A stretch of 64,000 nt of DNA from Anthopleura xanthogrammica (lineage: Eukaryota > Cnidaria > Anthozoa > Actiniaria > Actiniidae): contig OZ025211.1 of the NCBI GenBank assembly GCA_964019055.1, positions 3,642,835 to 3,706,834 on the forward strand, written 5' to 3'. Each line of letters begins with the position of its first letter. Positions within the stretch are counted from its first letter, which is position 1. The position numbers and the translations under genes were made by a program. Positions 22,822 to 32,904 of this stretch are shown in pieces. The notes under the pieces were generated by a model. The model made no database searches. It was not told the origin of the DNA and saw only the letters and a program-made list of their open reading frames with translations.

Positions 22822-24447
22822 CAAGAGACCATGAGGGACAGAGAGGGACTCTCGCATTAGGGTTGGGGATATCGGTATTCCTCGAAAGTTATTTTTAGAT
22901 CTTGCGTCAGAATGCCCTTGCGCTTCCGGTTCCGGTTGAAGGCTTTTGTAAAGAGAGCGAAAGAGAATACAGAGAATAAAGCTTTTAATTATCGCACTAT
23001 AAAAACCGAATGGAAACCCCATTTTTCCGGGTTGAATTTTCCTAACGATACAAGACACTTCACCCTTTTTTCGAAATGTTAAATAAATCATATTTCATGT
23101 CTGGGAGAGTAAGAAAAGTATTTGAAAATCACGAGTTGTCGGCAATGGTTCCTGCTTATCCCAAGCCGGTGATTTTTCGCTTCTTTAAGAAATCAAGAAA
23201 ATCGATCTTTCTTTATTTTCAGACATACTAAAACACAAGTTCTTTTAACATTATGTAAAGATCAAGTTTTGAATTCTCCCAAGTGTTTCAATGTTTAAGC
23301 CAATCAAAATTTGTGAAAGATTTCGGCTGAAATCACCAAACTTTTCCAAGAAAACGATAAAAAGACAAGAAAACACCTGATTTACTCTGAGTAAAGAAGA
23401 AATTTCTTTCTTTTTAAGTCATGGACCACAGGCCTAAGGGAATTAAAACATTTTTCAATCACTCTCAGAAGTACACATGTACATCGAATGATTTACGAAA
23501 GGAAAAGACTTTACAAGAGTTTGAATTTATTTGACATGAATGAAAACGACGAGCGGCTCCTACAAGATGAATGAAAACAGCAAAACCAAATGCTTTTAAT
23601 CTGGAGGGTTTGACTGAAAACACAAGCTTGGACTCTGCATTTGGAGGTTTTTGTTTCTACTACCAGACAAGAAAAGCAAAGCCAATTAGAGCAGTACAAA
23701 CCTCAGTACAAAAATCTCTGTTTTCAACTGAGTTGTCATCGTGTTGTCATCTCACAAGTTGCTTTAAAATACAACAGCTAAAGAAAAATTTTGTTGGTTG
23801 CTGACTTAATCAGTTACGAAAGTCTTTCAAAGCTGGAAAAGATATTTGAAAAGGCTAACTTAGAGGTAAAATGTGCTATATTTTTCATACAAAAAAGGTT
23901 TTTATTCCTTTTTGAGTTACTTTTAGTAGGCTGTGTAATCAGTGAATCTAGTCGCTGTGTATTTTGGACTCGCAGTTAGAGTTTTATTTAAATTTGGGCG
24001 ACAGGCTCTTTATACTTTGAGTCTTGATAGTTTTCCCCTCTTCCATTTTCCAATGAAGTTTTTTATTCCTCAGTTTTCAATTTAGTTGTCGCTAATATTA
24101 CTGGAAGTATTATTTCGCACTTCAAAATTGAGTCGGACTCGGAATCAAATTCATGGATAAAACTTGACATTTTATCATCGCGACTTGATTGTAATTTATC
24201 TACAGTGACCCCTTTCCTTAGACAATCTTTAAAAATAGTATTTTCATGTTTTTAAAATGATTTTCAGTCATCAAAATAGTTTTCACTTCACCACCGGCAG
24301 CCATATTGCTTCAAGGATCCTCGCGACTAGTAACCGGAAGCGCAAGGGCATACTGATAGACGCAAAATCTAAAAATAACTTTCGAGGAATACCGATATCC
24401 CAAAGCTTATACTGGTAGAGTCCCTCTCTGTCCTTCATGGTCTCTTG
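22822..24447. mobile_element. 1.6-kb element with about 117-bp inverted arms
   Basis: The left arm (22822-22938) has CAAGAGACCATGAGGGACAG, GATATCGGTATTCCTCGAAA and GCCCTTGCGCTTCCGGTT; the right arm (about 24331-24447) is the complement with roughly ten differences. The interior has only short open frames, including one of 125 codons without known domains that runs out of the left end. Non-autonomous or decayed. Confidence 0.8.
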
Positions 24448-24625
24448 AAATAACCTTATAATACTTTCTGCTCAAAGTACAACCCTTCTTTGCTTATTAA
24501 GAGTAGCGTTTATAAAAATCGAAAACTTATCTAACCTATAGAAATAGAAGAAAACATAAGTATACTAACCTTGAAAATAAAAAAAGTTCTTTTCGTTGGT
24601 CCTATATTCTGAGTTATCATGAATT

Positions 24626-26622
24626 TTGAATTCACAACCGTTCCCTTTTTTACATGAAGCGAGACGAGAGTATCAAAACTCACAAGATATTATGTGTCAG
24701 ATCAAGAGACCATATGAGTCTCTTGATCAGATCACTCGACATTCGCACAGCTTCTTATAAAATGACTATAGCCTGTTTCCGATAAGAAATATACAGTAAA
24801 GTCTACTAAATGGTAATTTGCATATTGCTGTCTGAAAAGTGAAGGCTGTAACCGGTCATAGTCTATTTAAAACTACGGACAGGTTTACCCGAGCATTCGC
24901 CGCGAGAAACGTCTATACTGTAGTTCCATACCGTATTAAATAGTAATGGAGAGGTTTTCCTTTTATGTATTATCCTTTCCAAAATTATATATGTTTTCAT
25001 GCTAAGATAACAGATTTGCGACCAAGCTGTTCTCTTCATAGATTATAGTGAATGTCACTGACATGCAAGAGGGTTTCAGGGGAATGTCACACAAGTGCTC
25101 TTGACTAGTAGCAAGCCTTATAACAAAACATAATAGAAACGAAGTCTGAGCCAAAGAAGAAGAAGAAATCGATTTTATATTTAGAATATTGCGCCAACGG
25201 TGCATGCAAAAAAAAGTTTCTGAGTTTAACCTCTGCATTTCTGGACAGGACTGCCGAGGTCAAGTTGTTTTCTCATTTCCCCGCGTTTTCCTCTGACATT
25301 CACAGCCCATTACATGATTTGTCAGCATTTCTACGTATGGTTTCTTTCGCCTAACTCTTATGCTGGAAGTGTCAAGTCCAAAAGCTTCACAAATGTTTTG
25401 CAGCATTGCAATCAGGATTGCAATGGAAAATGAAGAAAGCTTCGATTTTTGGACCAAATCATATATGTTGTGTGAATCATACACCATAGGATGCGCGTGC
25501 GGCATAGATATATCTGTTAAAATCGCGTCTTTCAGTTCTTGAAGGTCAGACTGACATTGGATTTCATCTGGTTCTTCGTCGTCACTCATCTCTTCATCAT
25601 TGTCAACGTTGCGCTTAGAAACAAGACGTGAAAAAAAGCTAGCTATCTGTTTGGTAGTGAGAAACTCATCACTGGTAAACAGACGTTCTCCATTACTGTC
25701 TTAAGAGGCTGTCTCAGTAAAAACCGCCCACTCAACTTAATTTAAAAAATATTTTTTCTCAAATTCTGGCTATTGAAAGGCTTTATTGGGGTGATCACTG
25801 AAACAAATTTGGTTCAAAAATCTTTTTTTGGCTACGCTAGGAGCCGTTAAAATTGTTGACGGCCTGGGGCCTGTGATGAGCCCTTGACGACCGAAAAGTT
25901 AGCACTTATTCACAGCGCTGTACACAAATCATTCCATAGATTTCAGAATCTTTTTTTATACCGATCTGTAGGCACACTATTGTAGTTTAATGAAATAAAA
26001 AGCTTCATCCAATCGGAGTAGCCCATGAGCAGCATAATTCATTTTCTATGTCCTCATTTATATACCTTACACAGTTGCTTTGGCTCAGACTTCGTTTCTA
26101 TTATGCTACTAGTCAAGAGCACTTGTGTGACATTCCCCTGAAACCCTCTTGCATGTCAGTGACATTCACTATAATCTATGAAGAGAACAGCTTGGTCGCA
26201 AATCTGTTATCTCAGCCTGAAAAAATATATAATTTTGGAAAGGATAATACATAAAAGGAAAACCTCTCCATTACTATTTAATACGGTATGGAACTACAGT
26301 ATAGACGTTTCTCGCGGCGAATGCTCGGGTACACCCGTCCCTAGTTAATAGACTATGACCGGTCACACCCGTCACTTTTCAGACAGCAATATGCAAATTA
26401 CCATATAACAAACAACTTGCAAGTGAACTGAATACTGGACCACTGGACTCTCTAAAAATCGAATTCAGTAGACTTTACTGTATATTTCTTATCGGAAACA
26501 GGCTATAGTCATTTTATAAGAAGCTGTGCGAACTGTAGAGTGATCTGATCAAGAGACTCATGCGAGTTTTGAGACTCTCGGCTCGCTTCATGTAAAAAAG
26601 GGAACGGTACTTGTGAATTCAA
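24626..26622. mobile_element. 2-kb foldback element with about 530-bp arms
   Basis: Left arm about 24626-25157, right arm about 26070-26622. Both contain, in opposite directions, CGAGCATTCGCCGCGAGAAA (left), GACATGCAAGAGGGTTTCAG and CTTATCGGAAACAGGC-type words. The right arm carries an extra block of about 65 bp (near 26405-26470) absent from the left. The ends are TTGAATTCACAA and TTGTGAATTCAA. The 900-bp centre holds a broken open frame described separately. Confidence 0.85.
25260..25700 (-). pseudogene. Open frame inside the foldback element
   Basis: An open frame continues from about 25700 to a stop at 25260 on the minus strand; an internal Met lies at 25589. The upstream part reads FLTTKQIASFFSRLVSKRNV and then an acidic stretch NDEEMSDDEEPDE; the rest (about 109 residues) has a weak helical look with VRRKKPYVEMLTNHVMGCEC. 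I do not recognise the family. The KQIxSFFSRL phrase reminds me of transposon-linked animal proteins, but this is recollection. It is probably a fragment of an element-encoded or captured gene, since a stop precedes it. Confidence 0.45.
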
Positions 26623-26774
26623 AAAAAGTTTGTTGAAATGTAAAACCCATTTTTTGGGTTACCTGTGGATCAAGTTTAAAAACAAATATGGCGGACTTTT
26701 CACACCAGTTGGTTGACTTCAAACGCTTTTAGATCTAAAACAATACAATTTTCAAGAAACGGCATTCAGAAAGT

Positions 26775-29700
26775 ATGCTTATCCTTAAAAGAAACGAAAA
26801 GGAAGATTCCAACCCCTCATTACATCCAGAAAGAATTGAACTTCTAAAAACGACGACAAAAATCGGCCGAAGTGCTGAACACGCTGACATCGTCATGGAT
26901 AGTAAAATATCTCCTCGTATGATCAGTAGACTACATGCACAAGTAACTCGAATAGATGATCAGTACTTCATATCTTGTACTGGTATGAATGGTCTGTTAG
27001 TTAATTCGGTTAAACGAAAGAAATGTTTGCTGAAAGATGGCGATGTTGTTGTGTTTGGAGGTGCTGGGGTGAAGACGTCCGAGGGGAGTGTGATTTCAAA
27101 GTTACAGTCCGAGCTAGTTTATGTCTTTCGATCTCAAGGAAATGCTACTGAAGACAAGAAGGATGATAAGAAAATACAAGCCAAGGAACTAAGGGGAAAT
27201 GCTTGCTTTCATGAGACAGATGAATTGTCTGTTGATGCATACAGAACTAGACAAAGACCTTGTATGGCAAGGAAGGGTTCTAACACAAAACAGGCCAATA
27301 ACAAAAAAGTTTCTAAAGAAACTAGGAAAATATCTACAGTTGTGTCAGATGTAGCTGATGAGTATTCGCCTGGTGAAGGAACAAGTGACGGCAGTATTTT
27401 GAAAAGAAAGAAAAATAGCTTCCCGATATACTATTATTTCAATAATGTTGATACAAATGATGATGATGATGATGAACACGATAAGAGTGGTCACACTAAA
27501 ATGCCCTTACAAAAGAAGAGAACTTCAAATCCAAATCCAAATGAATCATCATTAAGTGATGATGCAAAGGATGGGATGGTGAAGAGAAAAAAGAAAAGAT
27601 CTACAATGCCATTTGATTCTGATGATGACAGGTATAAAAAAATATGCTGATAAATATTATTTGAAAATCATTGGCCAGCAACAGTTTATTAACTTCATCA
27701 AAAACATAAACAACAATAACAGAAGCAACTAACAGATGGGGCTGGGTGACTGCATGGGGCTGGGTGACTGCATGGGGCCGGGTGACTGCATGGGGCTGGG
27801 TGACTGCATGGGGCTGGGTGACTGCATGGGGCTGGGTGACTGCATGGGGCTGGGTGACTGCAGGGGGCTGGGTGACTGCATGGGGCTGGGTGACTGCAAC
27901 AGCGTAGCCAATTACTGATGGACCAGATATGATAATCTGAGAGTCAGGGTCATTTTCATTTCCCATATATATTATGGGACACTCGCTATGCTATTGTATA
28001 AATTTGCTAGATGTGACCATCTTTACTACAACTTGCCACATATAAAAGTGTTACAGGTTGTACAAGTCTGCTACACAAGAATTCTGTTGCAACTTTGTGG
28101 CACACAGTTATATCAAAAGTTGGTTTAGGTTTCCCTCAAACATGTTGCATGCTAAATTCATGTATCCTACAAGTATTTAAAAGCTTGTGTAACACGCAAC
28201 AATTTTTCAAAAAACAAAAGACAATTTGTCAAAAAAAACTTTACACTGAAATAGTGCCTTAAAATTTTATCTGTTAAATTTAACAGCATCAATTCACCAG
28301 TCAAGAAAATACACAAGACTGATTCATCAACCAGTGAGGTAGGTAGGTAAGCCCCTGTAATATCCTAAGTCTCTGAACTGTTGTCATGGCCATCAGTTCC
28401 TTCCCCAGACTTTCCAGCTGTACTAAAAACTAAGTGCGAAAAGAATTGTTGTTGTAATTTGAGTGGCCCTTTGCCCAAGTCTTAAAAGTCATATATCTAG
28501 CAGAATTTGAGGAGATGCATCAAAAATTTAGTTTTTTAGTTTTTTATATTACATCATCTGCTTCAACATTTTTTCTTCTAAATTCTTGAAAACATGTTTT
28601 GTATGGGAATAGACTTGGAGCTAATGTACTGTAGTGCCGCTTGGCTTGCCGAAGCGAGCTGTGATTGGTTGGTTTGTACATGCACCAGACACCTGGTTAT
28701 GTCAATGATATGTGAGTAGAGTTGCTTGTTGCTTCTCTTCTGTTGCTTCTCTTCTCTTCTCCAGATTTTCTGGTTTTCCTCCCTCCACAAAAATCAATTT
28801 CAAAATTCTAATTTGTGCATTCAAATCCCATCTGGAGCTCTGAGCTCTTATTTCAGATAGTTGCCATGGGGCTAATGTACATTATAAAATAGTTCAGATA
28901 TAACGCGCGCTCTTATTGGCTGATAGCTGTGTTTACGTGAGGCTATGTAAACACGGCAATTTCAATATTTTATAAAACATACAGAAAACGTTATGCCGTG
29001 TTTACATAGCCTGATATAAACACTCAGGAAAGTTTGGGAGAAGTCTTGAGCTCTGTGTAAACCTTGCCTGCGGCTCAGATTTACACAACAGCTCTCGACT
29101 TCTCCCAAACTTCCCTCATGTTTATATCAGGCTATGTAAACTCGGCAAACATTTTCTATTTGTTAAATATTATTTTTATTTTACTGGTATTAGGTGTAAA
29201 AGAGAAACTTAGTCTTTATTTTCAAATTTTTAGATAAAAAAGGGAAATGCCAGTGAAGAGAAGTTAAAGCCAGGTAATTTTTATAACAGTCAATAGCTAC
29301 TTGATTGTCTTAATCTTATGCTGAAGAAATATCTTCTTGTAGAATTCAATGACAAGGAGTTTCTTGATGACCTTAATGAGGAACTGCTGTGCTGTATCTG
29401 CCGAGAGCTGCTTGTACTAACACATGCTCTTCCATGTTCTCATACATTCTGTTATCAATGCATTAGAGACTGGTTAAGGTAGGAGACAACACATCTCTAT
29501 TGTACAGTGTATGTTTTTGATGTAAATTCAAAAAAATTTTTATTGTATGATTAAACTTTACTAAGGTGTAGGTGTATTAAGATATATATGTCACTTTTGA
29601 CAGACAAGGACAAGACTGTCCAAGCTGTAGAGCCAAAGCATCATTTAATCATCTTGTTCCTGTCAAGGTATGTTGATAAACTAAGGCTTGTCTAAAATGG

Positions 29701-31871
29701 ATACAGATAATTGCAGTAGGTTGATGGTAGGGTATCAGTAGAATGATGGTAGGGTGTCAGTAGGTTGATGGTAGGGTGTCAGTAGGTTGATGGTAGGGTA
29801 TCAGTAGAATGATGGTAGGGTGTCAGTAGGTTGATGGTAGGGTGTCAGTAGGTTAGTGGTAGGGTGTCAGTAGCTTGATGGTAGGGTGTCAGTAGGTTGT
29901 TGGTATGGGGTCAGTAGGTTGATGGTAGGGTGTCAGTAGGTTAATGGTAGGGTATCAGTAGGTTAGTGGTAGGGTGTCAGTAGGTTGATGGTAGGGTGTC
30001 AGTAGGTTGTTGGTATGGGGTCAGTAGGTTGATGGTAGGGTGTCAGTAGGTTAGTGGTAGGGTATCAGTAGGTTTGTGTAGGGTGCCAGTAGGTTGGATG
30101 TAGGACTACAGTGGGTGGTTGGGAGGTGTTGGGAGGATGAGAAATTACTGCCACAATAATGAATAATCTTATCAATTCTTATATTAAAGGTACTGGACAA
30201 CACGGTGGATAAAGTTGCTTCAAGAGTTCTGAGTCCTGAGCATCTTAATGAAAGAAAAACAAGAATTCAAGTAACTAAACACAACATTTTACAGTGTAAA
30301 CTCCACATACCTAATAAGTCTTATGTTTGCTTTTGCTCTTATTAATATTCATGAAAAGCTGCTTACATTCTGAAAACTATTTTTTCTTATTACAGGGATT
30401 ACAAGACAAAATCAATGGAAGAATGGTAAGAAATTGTACTAAATCCTTGTAATTTTAATTTCCACTACTTATTATCAAGAATACTGGTAGTAAGTTACAG
30501 TCAAAACAGCTGAAGCGTACCCCCCTAGATCCCATTAATGATTTCATTATTCAAATGTGGAGTTGATTATTCACTCAAAATCCGGAATCCAAACTTCACA
30601 TTCATTTTTTTACAACTAAAATTCTAAGGGATGGTCTTTCTGGGGAGTTTTTCTACCTTTCTATTGTTGAAGAATCCAATCAAAACTGAATTAGATAATT
30701 TATTTTCAAGTTTGGAGTCCGAGTGAATAATGAACTCAATATTCGAATAACGAATTCATTAATGGATTCTAAGGGGGTACACTTGAGCCATTTTGACTGT
30801 AAAATAGTTTAAAAGAAAAATATAAAATATTCAAATGGATAATTCACTTGTCCAGGAATAAAAAATCGACTGGCAATAGCTCCGTAAACCTTTAAAGAAC
30901 AAGAAAAATTAAACTAGTCAAATAGTTTAGTGAAGATTGCTTTCTTTTCTAGGATGCTAACTCAGAATTGAGAGCAGAGTATGGTGTTTTGCACAGTCAG
31001 AAAAAATATTGTGAAAAATGCAACTTGCCAATCTCCAACAGGTATGACATAACAGGGGCGAACCCAGGAATCAGAGAAAGGGGAGGGGGGGGGGGGGGTT
31101 AAAACTTCAGCATTGGTGTCAATGAACAGCTGACTTAATAAATGAGGCTAAGCCTGCGCAAATGAGTCTGCAGTCGTCAAAAACAGCAATTTGCATGGAA
31201 TGCAAAACTGGTGTATTCAGCAAACCCCTTTGTTAAATAGATGATAACTAGCGGTAAGCTAGTGTGAAATGAACACCAGACAAGGCCCTGAAGGTGTTGG
31301 TTTAATAAATGTACCACTGTACATCATTTATCAATTTTCTTCTTACTATTAGGTTACTGCGATGGGTTCTTAAATTCCCCCAAACCTCATCCACAGCCTT
31401 TTATCATTTTAAATGTTTCAAGCCACCTCAAAGCCTTACAATAAGTCAGGTAAGCTAAAACAGCACCTCAATACTAGTGTGCAGTGCAGGCACTCGAACC
31501 ATGAACACTTTGAGGGTTTTTTTGACATTTTTTCATAACTATCCACTCAGCGCTCTCCGTAAAAACAAAGGAATCAAACATATTTTAGGCGCCATCCAAT
31601 CACAACAAACAATGGAAAATCTTTAGAAGTTTATTTTTAACTTTCTCATGTGAACTAATGAACTGCTAAATCACATAATTTATGCCGTTTGTTGTGATTG
31701 GATGGTTCCTGCAATCAAACACTGGCATGGAATGAGGATGGCAAATCATTAAAAAAAACTTAAATATCCTAGTTTAAAAGTGTATGTGGTATTGTTCCAT
31801 TTCAGATCCAAGTCGCTAATGGTGTGTCAAAAACAGACATGAAAAAAATTAGAGCCCTCATCAGATCCTGA
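26775..31871 (+). CDS. FHA-RING E3 ubiquitin ligase candidate with C-terminal PARP-type zinc finger
   Basis: Ten exons, all with GT-AG borders and matching phase: 26775-27631, 28287-28338, 29234-29273, 29343-29478, 29604-29667, 30190-30270, 30396-30425, 30953-31041, 31353-31449, 31806-31871; 503 residues. Residues about 24-118 form an FHA domain (TKIGRSAEHADIV, SRLHAQVTR, GLLVNSVKRKK), which binds phosphothreonine. Residues about 120-315 are charged and disordered. A C3HC4 RING follows (about 330-378): LLCCICRELL, LPCSHTFCYQCIRDWL, CPSCRAK. The tail has Cys440-x2-Cys443 and His468-x2-Cys471 (HFKCF), as in PARP-type DNA-end fingers. FHA plus RING is the plan of RNF8 and CHFR, which work in DNA-break signalling and the mitotic checkpoint, but the terminal finger differs from both. 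A nuclear genome-surveillance ligase is the inference. Introns contain two minisatellites. Confidence 0.88.
27736..27899. repeat. 18-bp minisatellite, about nine copies
   Basis: Tandem units of CTGCATGGGGCTGGGTGA, nearly perfect, in intron 1 of the FHA-RING gene about 100 bp after the exon 1 donor. Because 18 is a multiple of three the array is open in several frames, which is not evidence of coding. Confidence 0.95.
28995..29146. repeat. Inverted repeat of about 150 bp in intron 2
   Basis: GCCGTGTTTACATAGCCTGA at the left pairs with TCAGGCTATGTAAACTCGGC at the right, and the stem continues through AAGTTTGGGAGAAG. A third partial copy, GAGGCTATGTAAACACGGC, stands just upstream at about 28940. 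Probably a miniature element. Confidence 0.75.
29718..30120. repeat. 22-bp minisatellite, about 18 copies
   Basis: Tandem units of GATGGTAGGGTGTCAGTAGG with variants (GTATCAG, TTAGTGG, TTGTTGGTATGGGG) fill most of intron 5 of the FHA-RING gene. Variant units recur in the same order near 29870-29940 and 29980-30050, indicating block duplication. Confidence 0.9.
30495..30802. mobile_element. Miniature element with TTACAGTCAAAA ends
   Basis: The left end TTACAGTCAAAACAGCTGAAG-like arm (first bases TTACAGTCAAAA) and right end TTTTGACTGTAA are inverses, with arms of about 90 bp that include GTACCCCCCTAGA and TCCATTAATG. TA at both borders again suggests Tc1/mariner-type insertion. It lies in intron 7 of the FHA-RING gene. 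Confidence 0.75.
31485..31745. repeat. Repeat shared with the SINE host site at 47 kb
   Basis: GCACTCGAACCATGAACACTT, ACATTTTTTCATAACTATCC, then CTCTCCGTAAAAACAAAGG and CCATCCAATCACAACAAAC also occur, diverged, around 46970-47530. It lies in intron 9 of the FHA-RING gene. Its inner words CCATCCAATCACAACAAAC and GTTTGTTGTGATTGGATGG are inverses, so the repeat is itself a foldback. Confidence 0.65.
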
Positions 31872-32062
31872 TCAAGTCATTGACTACTGTATTAACATAA
31901 TTATAATTATATATATTTGTACTATAATGTATACTACATATTGTAACTGCTTATTGTAACAACAGATGCTGCACGCGGCACTGGGAATATTTATGAATGA
32001 TGTAAGAAAGTTTTGTGGTGACAGTGCTCTTGGACAAATTATATTCGATATCCATTCTTAAA

Positions 32063-32068
32063 AATAAA
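32063..32068 (+). promoter_or_regulatory. Polyadenylation signal AATAAA
   Basis: AATAAA lies about 190 bases after the stop codon of the FHA-RING gene, the only such hexamer in the right place before the convergent POC1 gene. Confidence 0.5.
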
Positions 32069-32111
32069 TCTATAGTAAAGTGTCACATTTCTTCTTTACT
32101 AGGTACATAAT

Positions 32112-32290
32112 ATACAGATTATATACACACCACTTACACTAACTGTATTATAAGTAATATTTACAATATGAGTGGCTGTGTTGTATCAGATATACGACCA
32201 CAAGCCGAAGGCGAATGATTTTATATCTGATACAACACGGACACGAATATTGTATATTACTTATGAAACGTCTAGGTGTATACATTCATG
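32112..32290. repeat. Inverted repeat between convergent genes
   Basis: GTGTTGTATCAGATATA and TATATCTGATACAACAC pair across a short loop, and ATAAGTAATATTTACAATAT pairs outward with ATATTGTATATTACTTAT. The foldback sits between the 3' ends of the FHA-RING gene and POC1. Confidence 0.75.
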
Positions 32291-32904
32291 TTCTACTAAA
32301 ATTTTAAAGATAAAATTGAATTTGGCTGAGAAAATTGGAGTTAAAGTTTATGCAAATCAGGACGATTTTGTATTAGATATACAACCTCCTCCTCATTAAT
32401 TATTCATGAGTTTTACAAGGCCATTTCATCTTTGCTATGTTAGAATATTCTGTTTTTTCTTTCCTTATGAAAAAAGTAAATAACAGATGGCGGAAGTAGA
32501 TATATTTTCCTGAAACTACATGGTATACAAATGCTCATACCCCTCCCTTTGGAAATCTAATCTCCCTCCATGGGGGTAAGGGAGGGGCAGTGCAGACATT
32601 TTCTGGAAATAAACAGTATTTTACAGCTCTATTAGACCCATATGTTATTCCATACTATAGAAATTCCAGTTCTGCAACAAAGAAGAGCTGTGGATATTGT
32701 CTGGAACTGAATAATATATCCTCCTCAGACCCTTCCCATTCTTTGGAAATCGCAATCGGAATTATTTTGTGAAACTCAAAATTATCAGGAGAGACCAATT
32801 TTATATGAAATGTATTACACACTACAGCTCAAATATTTACAGTAACACACCATGTACCTATAATTTGGAATATAGCATTGTTAGTTATTTTATAATACAA
32901 TAGT

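Larger units (their letters stand above)
18575..26774. other. Transposon-dense intergenic region
   Basis: No host gene is supported here. Most of the 8 kb is accounted for by five inverted-repeat elements, one LINE remnant and one broken internal frame, listed separately. Between 18740 and 19140 I see only AT-rich sequence and a short direct repeat of GAGCCAGGACTC (about 18998-19035). Confidence 0.65.

Noticed and set aside
25860..25900. Second hammerhead-like core (GATGAGCCCTTGACGACCGAAA)
   Set aside because: The required CTGATGA is not present (the sequence is TGTGATGA) and no closing stems are seen.
27601..27966. Repeat protein of HAVTQP units antisense to the FHA-RING gene
   Set aside because: It is the translation of the 18-bp minisatellite, with no support on either side.
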